Shown: piece after piece, positions 9,065 through 25,000 of the stretch
Position numbering within the stretch: the stretch's first letter is position 1
How the letters are laid out: the number at the start of each line of letters is the position of its first letter
Origin: Atherix ibis
Lineage: Eukaryota > Arthropoda > Insecta > Diptera > Athericidae
Length of the DNA stretch: 64,000 nucleotides
Direction: 5' to 3'
Assembly (NCBI GenBank): GCA_958298945.1
Contig: OY282608.1
Location: 19,941,933 to 20,005,932 of the forward strand
Program-made: the position numbers and the translations under genes
Notes under the pieces: generated by a model
Told to the model about the DNA's origin: nothing
The model's database searches: none
Seen by the model: only the letters and a program-made list of their open reading frames with translations

Positions 9065-10400
9065 CAACAAGCCAACAAACCAACAAGCCAACAAACCAAC
9101 AAGACAACAAACCAGCAAACCAACAAGCCAACAAACCAACAAACCAACAAACCAACAAACCAACAAACTAACAAACCAACAAACGAACTTACCAACAAAC
9201 CAACAAGCCAACAAGCCAACAAACCAACAAACCAACAAGCCAACAAGCCAACAAACCACCAAACCAACAAACCAACAAGCCAACAAACCAACAAACCAAC
9301 AAACCAACAAACCAACAAACCAACAAGCCAACAAACCAACTAACAAATAAACCAACAAACCAAAAACCAACAAAACAACAAGCCAACAAGCCAACAATCC
9401 AACAAACCAACAAACCAACAAGCCAACAAACCAACAAACTAACAAACCAACAAACCAACAAACCAACAAGCCAACAAACCGACAAACAAATAAACCAACA
9501 AACCAAAAAACCAACAAACCAACATACCAACAAACCAACAAACCAACAAACCAACAAGCCAACAAGCAAACAAACCGACAAACCAACAAACCAACAAGCC
9601 AACAAACCAACAAGCCAACAAACCAACACACCAACAAACCAAGTAACCAACAAACCAACAAACCATCAAACGAACAAAGCAACAAACCAACAAGCCAATA
9701 AGCCAACAAACCAACAAACCAAGTAACCAAAAAGCCAACAAACTAACAAACCAACAAACCAACAAACCAACAAGCCAACAGGCCAACAAACCATTAAACC
9801 AACAAAGCAACAAACCCAAAAACCAACAAACCAAAAAACTAACAAACCAACAAACCATCAAACGAACAAAGCAACAAGCCAACAAGCCAACAAACCAACT
9901 AACCAACAAGCCAACAAACCAACAAACCAACAAGCCAACAAGCCAAAAAACCAACAAACCAACAAACCAACAACAAACCAAGAAACCAACAAACAAATAA
10001 ACCAACAAACCAACCAACCAACAAACCAACAAACCACAAACCAACAAACCAATTAACCAACAAACCAACAAACGAACAAACCAACAAACCAACAAACCAA
10101 CAAACCAACAAACCAACAAACCTACAAACTAACAAACCAACAAACAAATAAACCAAAAAACCAACAAACCAACAAACCAACAAACCAACAAACCAACAAG
10201 CCAAAAAGCCAACAAACCAACAAACCAACAAGCCAACAAACCAACAAACCAACAAACCAACAAGCCAACAAACCAACAAGCCAACAAACCAACAAACCAA
10301 CAAACCAAGTAACCAACAAACCAACAAACCAACAAGCCAACAAGCCAACAAACCAACAAACCAACAAACCAACAAGCCAACAAACCAACAAACCAACAAA
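9065..10400. repeat. Right continuation of the AAGTAACC-bearing satellite family
   Basis: AAGTAACC occurs near 9636, 9721 and 10306, and AAATAAACC near 9345, 9488 and 10146, as on the other side of the retrotransposon. The element therefore landed inside this family. The right edge is approximate. Confidence 0.6.
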
Positions 10401-11504
10401 CCAACAAACCAACAAGCCAACAAACCAACAAACAAATAAACCAACAAACCAAAAAACCAACAAACCAACAAGCCAACAAGCCAACAAACCAACAAACTAA
10501 CAAACCAACAAACAAACTAACCAACAAACCAACAAACCAATAAATCAACAAACCAACAAACCACAAAGCCAACAAACCAACAAGCCACCAAACGAACAAA
10601 CCAACAAACAAACAAGCCAACAAACCAACAAACCAACAAAGGAACAAACCAACAAACCAACAAACCAAGAAACCAACACACCAACGAATCAACAAGCCAA
10701 CAAACCAGCAAACCAACAAACGAACAAACCAACAAATAAACAAACCAACAAACCAACAAACCAACAAACCAACAAACCAACCAACCAACAAACCAACAAA
10801 CCAACAAACCAATAAACCAACAAACCAACAAACCAACAAACCAACTAGCCAACAAACCAACAAGCCAACAAACCAACAAGCCAACAAATGAACAAACTAA
10901 CAAACCAACAAACCAAGAAGTCAACAAACCAACAAACCAACAAACCAACAAACTAACAAGGCAACAAACCAACAAGCCAACAAGCCAACAAACCAACAAG
11001 CCAACAAACCAACAAACCAACAAACCAACAAACCAACAAACCAACAAACCAACAAACCAACAAACCAACAAACCAACAAACCAACAAACGAACAGACCAA
11101 AAAACCAACAAACCAACAAGCCAACAAACCAACAAACCAACAAGCTAACTAATCAACAAACCATCGAACCAACAAACCAACAAGCCAACAAACCAACAAA
11201 CAAACAAAGCAACAAACCAACAAACAAACAAACCAACAAACGAACAAACCAACAAACCAACAAACCAACAAACGAACAAGCCAACAAAAGAACAAACCAA
11301 CAAGCCAACAAACCAACAAACCAACAAAGCAGCAAACCAACAAACCAACAAACCAACAAACCAAAAAAACAACAAACCAACAAACAAACAAACCAACAAA
11401 CCAACAACCCAACAAACCAACAAACGAACAAACCAACAAACCAACAAACCAACAAGCCAACAAGCCAGCAAACCAACAAGCCAACAAACCAATAAACCAA
11501 CAAG

Positions 11505-13360
11505 CCAACATGCCAACAAACCAGAAAACCAACAAACCAACAAACCAACAAACCAAAAAACCAACAAGCCAACAAGCCAACAAACCAACAAGCCAACAAG
11601 CCAACGAACCCACAAGCCAACAAACGAACAAACCAACAAACCAACAGACCAAGAAACCAACAAGCCAACAAACCAACAAACCAACAAGCCAACAAACCAA
11701 CAAACCAACAAACGAACAAACAAACAAACCAACAAACCAATAAGCCAACAAACGAACAAGCCAACAAAAGAACAAACCAACAAGCAAACAAACCAACAAA
11801 CCAACAAACCAACAAACGAACAAACCAACAAACCAACAAACCAAGAAACCAACAAACCACCAAACCAACAAGCCAACAAACCAACAAACCAACACAGAAA
11901 CAAACCAACAAACCAACAAACCAACAAGCCAACAAGCCAACAAACCAACAAGCCAACAAGCCAACAAACCAACAAGCCAACAAACGAACAAACCAACAAA
12001 CCAAAAAATCAACAAACCAACCAGCCAACAAACCAACAAACGAACAAACCAATAAACCAACAAACCAAGAAACCAACAAACCACCAAACCAACAAGCAAA
12101 CAAACCAACAAACCAACAAACCAACAAACGAACAAACCAACAAACCAACAAACCAAGAAACCAACAAACCACCAAACCAACAAGCCAACAAACCAACAAA
12201 CCAACACAGAAACAAACCAACAAACCAACAAACCAACAAGCCAACAAGCCAACAAACCAACAAGCCAACAAGCCAACAAACCAACAAGCCAACAAACGAA
12301 CAAACCAACAAACCAACAAACCAAAAAACCAACAAACCAACAAACCAACAAACCAACAAACCAACAAACCAACAAACCAACAAACCAACAAGCCAACAAG
12401 CCAACAAAACAACAAACCAACAAACCAACAAACCAACAAGCCAACAAGCCAGCAAACCAACAAGCCAACAAACCAATAAACCAACAAGCCAACATGCCAA
12501 CAAACCAGAAAACCAACAAACCAACAAACCAACAAACCAAAAAACCAACAAGCCAACAAGCCAACAAACCAACAAGCCAACAAGCCAACAAACCCACAAG
12601 CCAACTAACGAACAAACCAACAAACCAACAGACCAAGAAACCAACAAGCCAACAAACCAACAAACCAACAAACGAACAAACAAACAAACCAACAAACCAA
12701 TAAGCCAACAAACGAACAAGCCAACAAAAGAAAAAACCAACAAGCAAACAAACCAACAAACCAACAAACCAACAAACGAACAAACCAACAAACCAACAAA
12801 CCAAGAAACCAACAAACCACCAAACCAACAAGCCAACAAACCAACAAACCAACACAGAAACAAACCAACAAACCAACAAACCAACAAGCCAACAAGCCAA
12901 CAAACCAACAAGCCAACAAGCCAACAAACCAACAAGCCAACAAACGAACAAACCAACAAACCAAAAAACCAACAAACCAACCAGCCAACAAACCAACAAA
13001 CGAACAAACCAATAAACCAACAAACCAAGAAACCAACAAACCACCAAACCAACAAGCAAACAAACCAACAAACCAACAAACCAACAAACGAACAAACCAA
13101 CAAACCAACAAACCAAGAAACCAACAAACCACCAAACCAACAAGCCAACAAACCAACAAACCAACACAGAAACAAACCAACAAACCAACAAACCAACAAG
13201 CCAACAAGCCAACAAACCAACAAGCCAACAAGCCACCAAACCAACAAGCCAACAAACGAACAAACCAACAAACCAACAAACCAAAAAACCAACAAACCAA
13301 CAAACCAACAAACCAACAAACCAACAAACCAACAAACCAACAAACCAACAAGCCAACAAG
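11505..13360. repeat. Tandem higher-order repeat, 984/960 bp
   Basis: The rare string CATGCCAACAAACCAGAAAA occurs at 11510 and 12494, 984 bp apart (123 units). AACACAGAAAC occurs at 11891, 12203, 12851 and 13163, giving 960-bp spacing (120 units) between copies and 312 bp (39 units) within a copy. The change from 984 to 960 is a clean 24-bp (three-unit) deletion in the second copy just before the AACGAACAAACAAAC string near 12,672. By eye the copies differ at only a few bases. Confidence 0.85.
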
Positions 13361-14099
13361 CCAACAAGCTAACAAACAAACAAACCAACAAACGAACAAA
13401 CCAACAAACCAACAAACCAACAAACCAACAAACCAACAAACCAACAAACCAACAAACGAACAAACAAACAAACCAACAAACCAACAAACCAACAAACCAA
13501 CAAACCAACAAGCCAACAAACCAACAAACCAACAAGCCAACAAGCTTACAAACCAACAAACCAACAAACCAACAAACGAACAAACCAACAAACCAACAAA
13601 CCAACAAGCCAATAAGCCAACAAACCAACAAGCCAACAAACCAACAAACCAACAAACGAATAAACCAACAAACCAACAAACCAACAAACCAACAAACCAA
13701 CAAATCAACAAGCCAACAAACCAACAAACCAATAAACCAACAAATCAACAAACCAACAAACCAACAAACCAACAAACCAACAAACCAACAAACCAATAAA
13801 CCAACAAACCAACAAACCAACAAACCAACAAACCAACAAACCAGCAAGCCAACACACCAACAAACCAACAAACAAATAAACCAACAAATCAACAAACCAA
13901 CAAACCAACAAACCAACAAACCAACAAGCCAACAAACCAACAAACCAACAAACCAAAAAACCAACAAACGAACAAACCAACAAACCAAGAAACCAACAAA
14001 CCAACAAACCAACAAGCCAACAAACCGAAAAACCAACAAACCAACAAACCAACAAACCAACAAGCCAACAAGCCAACAAACCAACAAACCAACAAGCCA

Positions 14100-16750
14100 A
14101 CCAACCAACAAACCAACAAACGAACAAACAAACAAACCAACAAACCAACAAATCAACAAACCAACAAACCAACAAACCAATAAGCCAACAAACCAACAAG
14201 CCACCAAACGAACATACCAACAAACAAACAAGCCAACAAACCAACAAACCAACAAAGGAACAAACCAACAAACCAACAAACCAATAAACCAACAAACCAA
14301 CAAACCAACAAACCAACTAGCCAACAAACCGACAAGCCAACAAACCAACAAGCCAACAAATGAACAAACCAACAAACCAACAAGCCAACAAGTCAACAAA
14401 CCAACAAACCAACAAACCAACAAACTAACAAGGCAACAAACCAACAAGCCAACAAGCCAACAAACCAACAAGCCAACAAACCAACAAACCAACAAACCAA
14501 CAAACCAACAAACCAACAAACCAACAAACCAACAAACCAACAAACCAACAAACCAACAAACCAACAAACCAACAAACGAACAAACCAAAAAACCAACAAG
14601 CCAACAAGCCAACAAACCAACAAGCCAACAAACGAACAAACCAACAAACCAACAAACCAACAAAACAACAAACCAACAAGCCAACAAACCAACAAACGAA
14701 CAAACCAACAAACCAACAAACCAACAAATCCACAAACCGACAAACCAACAAACCAACAAACGAACAAACCAAAAAACCAACAAACCAACAAGCCAACAAA
14801 CCAACAAACCAACAAACCAACAAACCAACAAACCAACAAACCAACAAACCAACGAGCCAACAAGCCAACAAACCACCAAGCCAACAAGCCAACAAACCAA
14901 CAAGCCAACAAACGAACAAACCAACAAACCAACAAACCAACAAACCAACAAGCCAACAAACCAACAAACCAACAAGCCAACAAACCAACAAACCAACAAA
15001 CGAACAAACAAACAAACCAACAAACAAACAAACCAACAAACCAACAAACCAACAAACCAAAAAACCTACAAACCAACAAGCCAACAAACCAACAAACCAA
15101 CAAACCAACAAGCCAACAATCCAACAAACCAACAAACCAACAAACCAACAAACCAACAAACCAACAAACCAACAAACCAACAAACCAACAAGCCAACAAG
15201 CCAACAAACCAACAAGCCAACAAGCCAACAAGCCAACAAACCAACAAGCCAACAACCGAACAAACCAGTAAACCAACAAAATAACAAGCCAACAAGCCAA
15301 CAAACCAACAAACCAACAAGCCAACCAACCAACAAACCAACAAACGAACAAACAAACAAACCAAGAAACCAACAAATCAACAAACCAACAAACCAATAAG
15401 CCAAAAAACCAACAAGCCACCAAACGAACAAACCAACAAACAAACAAGCCAACAAACCAACAAACCAACAAAGGAACAAACCAACAAACCAACAAACCAA
15501 GAAACCAACACTACAACGAATCAACAAGCCAACAAACCAACAAACCAACAAACGAAGAAACCAACAAATTAACAAACCAACAAACCAACAAACCAACAAA
15601 CCAACAAACCAACAAACCAACAAACCAATAAACCAACAAACCAACAAACCAACAAACCAACTAGCCAAAAAACCAACAAGCCAACAAACCAACAAACCAA
15701 CACAGAAACAAACCAACAAACCAACAAACGAACAAGCCAACAAGCCAACAAACCAACAAGCCAACAAGCCAACAAACCAACAAGCCAACAAACGAACAAA
15801 CTAACAAACCAAAAAACCAACAAACTAACCAGCCAACAAACCAACAAACGAACAAACCAATAAACCAACAAACCAAGAAACAAACAAACCACCAAACCAA
15901 CAAGCCAACAAACCAACAAACTAACAAACCCAAAAAGCAACAAACCAACAAACCAACAAACCAACAAACCAACAAACCAACAAACCAACAAACCAACAAG
16001 CCAACAAGCCACCAAAACAACAAACCAACAAACCAACAAACCAATAAACCAACAAACCAACAAACCAACAAACCAACAAACCAACAAACCAACAAACCAA
16101 CAAACCAGCAAGCCAACACACCAACAAACCAACAAACAAATAAACCAACAAATCAACAAACCAACAAACCAACAAACCAACAAACCAACAAGCCAACAAA
16201 CCAACAAACCAACAAACTAAAAAACCAACAAACGAACAAACCAACAAACCAACAAACCAACAAGCCAACAAACCGAAAAACCAACAAACCAACAAACCAA
16301 CAAACCAACAAAACAACAAACGAACAAACCAACAAACCAACAAGCCAACAAGCCAACAAACCAACAAACCAACAAGCCAACCAACCAACAAACCAACAAA
16401 CGAACAAACAAACAAACCAACAAACCAACAAATCAACAAACCAACAAACCAACAAACCAATAAGCCAACAAACCAACAAGCCACCAAACGAACATACCAA
16501 CAAACAAACAAGCCAACAAACCAACAAACCAACAAAGGAACAAACCAACAAATCAACAAACCAATAAACCAACAAACCAACAAACCAACAAACCAACTAG
16601 CCAACAAACCAACAAGCCAACAAACCAACAAGCCAACAAATGAACAAACCAACAAAACAACAAACCAACAAGTCAACAAACCAACAAACCAACAAACCAA
16701 CAAACTAACAAGGCAACAAACCAACAAGCCAACAAGCCAACAAACCAACA
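14100..16750. repeat. 2,280-bp-spaced direct repeat
   Basis: The block from about 14,100 to 14,560 recurs at about 16,380 to 16,840, shifted by 2,280 bp (285 units). Shared rare variants include CGAACATACC, AACAAAGGAAC and AAGTCAAC. Differences are single bases, for example CCGAC at 14,329 against CCAAC in the second copy. A related block is present near 17,640-18,060. Confidence 0.75.
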
Positions 16751-18289
16751 AGCCAACAAACCAACAAACCAACAAACCAACAAACCAACAAACCAACAAA
16801 CCAACAAACCAACAAAACAACAAACCAACAAACCAACAAACGAACAAACCAAAAAACCAACAAGCCAACAAGCCAACAAACCAACAAGCCAACAAACGAA
16901 CAAACCAACAAACCAACAAACCAACAAAACAACAAACCAACAAGCCAACAAACCAACAAACGAACAAACCAACAAACCAACAAACCAACAAATCCACAAA
17001 CCGACAAACCAACAAACCAACAAACGAACAAACCAAAAAACCAACAAACCAACAAGCCAACAAACCAACAAACCAACAAGCCAACAAGCCAACTAACCAA
17101 CAAACCAACAAACCAACAAACCAACAAACCAACAAACCAACGAGTCAACAAGCCAACAAACCAACAAGCCAACAAGCCAACAAACCAACAAGCCAACAAA
17201 CGAACAACCCAACAAACCAACAAACCAACAAACCAACAAGCCAACAAACCAACAAACCAACAAGCCAACAAACCAACAAACCAACAAACGAACAAACAAA
17301 CAAATTAACAAACAAACAAACCAACAAACCAACAAACCAACAAACCAAAAAACCTACAAACCTACAAGACAACAAACCAACAAACCAACAAGCCAACAAG
17401 CCAACAAACCAACAAACCAACAAACCAACAAACCAACAAACCAACAAACCAACAAACCAACAAACCAACAAACCAACAAGCCAACAAGCCAACAAACCAA
17501 CAAGCCAACAAGCCAACAAGCCAACAAGCCAACAAACCAACAAGCCAACAAACGAACAAACCAACAAACCAACAAAATAACAAGCCAACAAGCCAACAAA
17601 CCAACAAACCAACAAGCCAACCAACCAACAAACCAACAAACGAACAAACAAACAAACCAAGAAACCAACAAATCAACAAACCAACAAACCAATAAGCCAA
17701 CAAACCAACAAGCCACCAAACGAACAAACCAACAAACAAACAAGCCAACAAACCAACAAACCAACAAAGGAACAAACCAACAAACCAACAAACCAAGAAA
17801 CCAACACACCAACGAATCAACAAGCCAACAAACCAACAAACCAACAAACGAAGAAACCAACAAATTAACAAACCAACAAACCAACAAACCAACAAACCAC
17901 CAAACCAACCAACCAACAAACCAACAAACCAACAAACCAATAAACCAACAAACCAACAAACCAACAAACCAACTAGCCAACAAACCAACAAGCCAACAAA
18001 CCAACAAGCCAACAAATGAACAAACCAACAAACCAACAAACCAACAAGTCAACAAACCAACAAACTAACAAGGCAACAAACCAACAAGCCAACAAGCTAA
18101 CAAACCAACAAGCCAACAAACCAACAAACCAACAAACCAACAAACCAACAAACCAACAAACCAACAAACCAACAAACCAACAAACCAACAAACCAACAAA
18201 CCAACAAACCAACAAACCAACAAACCAACAAACGAACAAACCAAAAAACCAACAAACCAACAAACCAACAAGCCAACAAACCAACAAGC

Positions 18290-19000
18290 CAACAAGCTAA
18301 CTAATCAACAAACCATCAAACCAACAAACCAACAAGCCAACAAACCAACAAACAAACAAAGCAACAAACCAACAAACAAACAAACCAACAAACGAACAAA
18401 CCAACAAACCAACAAACCAACAAACGAACAAGCCAACAAAAGAACAAACCAACAAGCCAACAAACCAACAAACCAACAAAGCAACAAACCAACAAACAAA
18501 CAAACCAACAAACTAAAAAACCAACAAACCAACAAACAAACAAACTAACAAACCAACAAACCAACAAACCAACAAACGAACAAACCAACAAACCAACAAA
18601 CCAACAAGCCAACAAGCCAGCAAACCAACAAGCCAACAAACCAATAAACCAACAAGCCAACATGCCAACAAACCAAAAAACCAACAAACCAACAAACCAA
18701 CAAACCAAGAAACCAACAAGCCAACAAGCCAACAAACCAATAAGCCAACAAGCCAACAAACCAACAAGCCAACAAACGAACAAACCTACAAACCAACAGA
18801 CCAAGAAACCAACAAGCCAACAAACCAACAAACCAACAAGCCAACAAACCAACAAACCAACAAACGAACAAACAAACAAACCAACAAACCAGTAAGCCAA
18901 CAAACGAACAAGCCAACAAAAGAACAAACCAACAAGCAAACAAACCAACAAACGAACAAACCAACAAACGAACAAACCAACAAACCAACAAACCAACAAA
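18290..19000. repeat. Distant third copy of the 11.1-11.8 kb block
   Basis: GCTAACTAATC at 18296 repeats the one at 11144 (7,152 bp, 894 units apart), and CATGCCAACAAACC returns at 18661. The copy carries private substitutions but keeps the order of the markers, including the 24 bp missing from the 12.5-kb copy. Confidence 0.7.
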
Positions 19001-22000
19001 CCAAGAAACTAACAAACCACCAAACCAACAAGCCAACAAACCAACAAACCAACAAACCAACAGGCCAACAAACCAACAAACCAACAAGCCAACAAGCCAA
19101 CAAACCAACAAGCCAACAAACCAACAAGCCAACAAACGAACAAACCAACAAAACCAAAAAACCAACAAACCAACAAGCCAACAAACCAACAAACGAACAA
19201 ACCAATAAAACAACAAACCAAGGAACCAACAAACCACCAAACCAACAAGCCAACAAACCAACAAACCAACAAACCAACAAACCAACAAAGCAACAAAGCA
19301 ACAAACCAACAAACCAACAAACCAACAAACCAACAAACCAACAAGCCAACACGCCAACAAAACAACAAACCAACAAACAAACAAACAAACAAACCAACAA
19401 ACCAACAAACCAACAAACCAACAAACCAACAAACCACAAACCAACAAACCAACAAACCAACAAGCCAACAAACCAACAAACCAACAAGCTAACAAACAAA
19501 CAAACCAACAAACGAACAAACCAACAAACCAACAAACCAACAAACCAACAAACCAGCAAGCCAACACACCAACAAACCAACAAACAAATAAACCAACAAA
19601 TCAACAAACCAACAAACCAACAAACCAACAAACCAACAAGCCAACAAACCAACAAACCAACAAACCAAAAAACCAACAAACGAACAAACCAACAAACCAA
19701 CAAACCAACAAACCAACAAGCCAACAAACCAAAAAACCAACAAACCAACAAACCAACATACCAACAAACCAACAAACGAACAAACCAACAAACCAACAAG
19801 CCAACAAGCCAACAAACCAACAAACCAACAAACCAACAAACCAACAAGCCAACAAGCTAACAAACCAACAAACTAACAAACCAACAAACGAACAAACCAA
19901 CAAACCAACAAGCCAACAAGCCAACAAACCAACGAGCCAACAAACCACAAACCAACAAACCTACAAACCTACAAAACCAAAAAACCAACTAGCAAACAAA
20001 CCAACAAGCAAACAAACCAACAAGCCAACAAACGAACAAACCAACAAACCAACAATCCAACAAACCAACAAACCAACAAACCAACAAACCAACAAGCCAA
20101 CAAACCAATAAACCAACTAACCAACAAACGAACAAACCAACAAACCAACAAACCAACAAACGAACAAACCAACAAACCAAAAAACCAACAAACCAACAAA
20201 CGAACAAACCAACAAACCAACAAGCCAACAAACCAACAAGCCAACAAACCAACAAGCCAACAAACGAACAAACCAACATACCAGCAAACCAACAAGCCAA
20301 CAAACCAACAAACCAATAAACTAACAAACCAACAAGCCAACAAACCAACAAACCAACAAACCAACAAGCCAAGAAGCCAACAAACCAACAAACCAACAAA
20401 CCAACAAACCAACAAACCAACAAACCAACAAACCAACTATCCAACAAACCAACAAGCCAAAAAGCCAACAAACCAACAAGCCAACAAGCCAACAAACCAA
20501 CAAGCCAACAAACGAACAAACCAACAAACCAACAAACCAACAAACGAACAAACAAATAAACCAACAAACCAACAAACCAACAAACCAACAAACCAATAAG
20601 CCAACAAACCAACAAGCCACCACACGAACAAACCAACAAACAAACAAACCAACAAACCAACAAACCAACAAACGAACAAACCAACAAACCAACAAGCCAA
20701 CAACCCAACAAACCAACAAACCAACAAACCAACAAACGAACAAACGAACAAACCAACAAACCAACAAACCAACAAACCAAACAAGCCAACAAACCAACAA
20801 ACCAACAAACCAACAAACCAACAAACCAACAAACCAACAAACCAACAAACCAACAAACCAACAAACCAACAAACCAACAAACCAACAAACCAACAAACCA
20901 ACAAACCAACAAACCAACAAACCAACAAGCCAACAAACCAACAAACCAACAAGCCAACAAACCAACAAACCAACAAACCAACAAACCAACAAACGAACAA
21001 ACCAACAAGCCAACAATCCTACAAACCAACAAGTTTAACAAACCAACAAACCAACAAACCCACAAACCTACAAAACCAACAAACCAACAAACCAACAAGC
21101 CAACAAACCAACAAACCACCAAACCAAAAAACCAAAAAACCAACAAACCAACAAACCAACAAACCAACAAACGAACAAACCAACAAACCAACAAACCAAC
21201 AAGCCAACAAACCAACAAACCAACAAACCAACAAACCAACAAGCCAACAAGCCAACAAACCAACAAACCAACAAACCAACAAGCCAACAATCCAACAAAC
21301 CAACAAGTTTAACAAACCAACAAACCAACAAACCCACAAACCTACAAAACCAACAAACCAACAAACAAACTAACCAACAAAAGAACAAACCAACAAACCA
21401 ACAAACCAATAAACAAACAAACCAACAAACCAACAAACCACCAAACCAACAAACCAACAAACCAACAAACGAACAAACCAACAAACTAACAAACCAACAA
21501 ACCAACAAACCAACAAACCAACAAACCAACAAACCAACAAACCAACAAACCAAAAAACCTACTAGCCAACAAACCAACAAGCCAACAAACCAACAAGCCA
21601 ACAAACGAACAAACCAACAAACCAACAAACCAACAAGCCAACAAACGAACAAACCAACAAACCAAAAAACCAAAAAACCAACAAGCCAACAAACCAACAA
21701 ACGAACAAACCAATAAACCAACAAACCAAGAAACCAACAAACCACCAAACCAACAAGTCAACAAACCAACAAACCAACAAACCAACAAAGCAACAAACCA
21801 ACAAACCAACAAACCAACAAACCAACAAACCAACAAACCAACAAACCAACAAACCAACAAGCCAACAAGCCAACAAAACAACAAACCAACAAACCAACAA
21901 ACCAACAAACCAACAAACCAACAAACCAACAAACCAACAAACCAACAAACCAACAAGCCAACAAACCAACAAACCAACAAGCTAACAAACAAACAAACCA

Positions 22001-25000
22001 ACAAACGAACAAACCAACAAACCAACAAACCAACAAACCAACAAACCAACAAACGAACAAACAAACAAACCAACAAACCAACAAACCAAAAAACCAACAA
22101 ACCAACAAGCCAACAAACCAACAAACCAACAAGCCAACAAGCTTACAAACCAACAAACCAACAAACCAACAAACGAACAAACCAACAAACCAACAAACCA
22201 ACAAGCCAATAAGCCAACAAACCAACAAGCCAACAAACCAACAAACCAACAAACGAACAAACCAACAAACCAACAAACCAACAAACCAACAAACCAACAA
22301 GCCAACAAACCAACAAACCAATAAACCAACAAACCAACAAACCAACAAACCAATAAACCAACAAACCAACAAACCAACAAACCAACAAACTAATAAACCA
22401 ACAAACCAACAAACCAACAAACCAAAAAACCAGCAAGCCAACACACCAACAAACCAACAAACAAATAAACCAACAAATCAACAAACCAACAAACCAACAA
22501 ACCAACAAACCAACAAGCCAACAAACCAACAAACCAACAAACCAAAAAACCAACAAACGAACAAACCAACAAACCAACAAACCAACAAACCAACAAACCA
22601 ACAAGCCAACAAACCAAAAAACCAACAAACCAACAAACCAACAAACCAACAAACCAACAAACGAACAAACCAACAAACCAGCAAGCCAACAAGCCAACAA
22701 ACCAACAAACCAACAAACCAACAAACCAACAAGCGAACAAGCCAACAAACCAACAAACCAACAAACCAACAAACGAACAAACGAACAAACCAACAAACCA
22801 ACAAGCCAACAAGCCAACAAACCAACAAGCCAACAAACCAACAAACCAACAAACTTACAAACCTACAAAACCAACAAACCAAAAAACCAACTAGCAAACA
22901 AACCAACAAGCCAACAAACCAACAAGCCAACAAACGAACAAACCAACAAACCAATAAACCAACAAGCCAACAAACCAACAAACCAACAAGCCAACAAACC
23001 AATAAACCAACTAACCAACAAACGAACGAACCAACAAACCAACAAACCAACAAACGAACAAACCAACAAACCAAAAAACCAAAAAACCAACAAACCAACA
23101 AACGAACAAACCAACAAACCAACAAACCAACTAGCCAACAAACCAACAAGCCAACAAACCAACAAGCCAACAAACGAACAAACCAACATACCAGCAAACC
23201 AACAAGCCAACAAACCAACAAACCAATAAACTAACAAACCAACAAGCCAACAAACCAACAAACCAACAAACCAACAAACGAACAAACCAACAAACCAACA
23301 AACCAACAAACCAACAAACCAACAAACCAACAAACCAGCAAATCAACGAAACGAACAAACCAACAAATCAACAAACCAACAAACCCGCAAACCGACAAAC
23401 CAACAAACCAACAAACGAACAAACGAACAAACCAAAAAACCAACAAACCAACAAGCCAACAAACCAACAAACCAACAAGCCAACAAGCCAACTAACCAAC
23501 AAACCAACAAACCAACAAACCAACAAACCAACAAACCAACAAACCAACAAACCAACAAGCCAACAAGCCAACAAACCAACAAGCCAACAAGCCAACAAAC
23601 CAACAAGCCAACAAACGAACAAACCAACAAACCAACAAACCAACTAACCAACAAGCCAACAAACCAACAAACCAACAAGCCAACAAACCAACAAACCAAC
23701 AAACGAACAAACAACCAAATCAACAAACAAACAAACCAACAAACCAACAAACCAAAATACCAACAAACCAAAAAACCAACAAACCAACAAGCCAACAAAG
23801 CAACAAACCAACAAGCCAAGAAGCCAACAAACCAACAAACCAACAAACCAACAAACCAACAAACCAACAAAACAACAAACCAACAAACCAACAAACCAAC
23901 AAGCCAAAAAGTCAACAAACCAACAAGCCAACAAGCCAACAAACTAACAAGCAAACAAAGGAACAAACCAACAAACCAACAAACAAACTAACCAACAAAA
24001 GAACAAACCAACAAACCAACAAACCAACAAACAAACAAACCAACAAACTAACAAACCAACAAACCAACAAACTAACAAACGAACAAACCAACAAACTAAC
24101 AAACCAACAAACCAACAAACCAACAAACCAACAAACCAACAAACCAACAAACCAACAAACCTACTAGCCAACAAACCAACAATCCAACAAACCAACAAGC
24201 CAACAAACGAACAAACCAACAAACTAACAAACCAACAAGCCAACAAACGAACAAACCAACAAACCAAAAAACCAAAAAACCAACAAGCCAACAAACCAAT
24301 AAACCAACAAACCAAGAAACCAACAAACCACAAAACCAACAAGCCAACAAACCAACAAACCAACAAACCAACAAACCAACAAACCAACAAACCAACAAAC
24401 CAACAAACCAACAAACCAACAAACCAACAAACCAACAAACCAACAAACCAACAAGCAAACAAGCCAACAAAACAACAAACCAACAAACCAACAAACCAAC
24501 AAACCAACAAACCAACAAACCAACAAACCAACAAACCAACAAGCCAACAAACCAACAAACCCACAAGCTAACAAACAAACAAATCAACGAACGAACAAAC
24601 CAACAAACCAACAAACCAACAAACCAACAAACCAACAAACCAACAAACGAACAAACAAACAAACCAACAAACCAACAAACCAAAAAACCAACAAACCAAC
24701 AAGCCAACAAACCAACAAACCAACAAGCCAACAAGCTTACAAACCAACAAACCAACAAACCAACAAACGAACAAACCAACAAACCAACAAACCAACAAAC
24801 CAACAAGCCAATAAGCCAACAAACCAACAAGCCAACAAACCAACAAACCAACAAACGAACAAACCAACAAACCAACAAACCAACAAACCAACAAACCAAC
24901 AAACCAATAAACCAACAAACCAACAAACCAACAAACTAATAAACCAACAAACCAACAAACTAACAAACCAACAAACCAGCAAGCCAACACACCAACAAAC

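Noticed and set aside
12009..15047. A - strand open frame of about 1,000 codons, and scores of similar ones across the window
   Set aside because: They spell only the octapeptide cycle given by the stop-free 8-bp repeat, exist in all frames at once, and rarely begin with a true ATG. No sequence outside the repeat is encoded.
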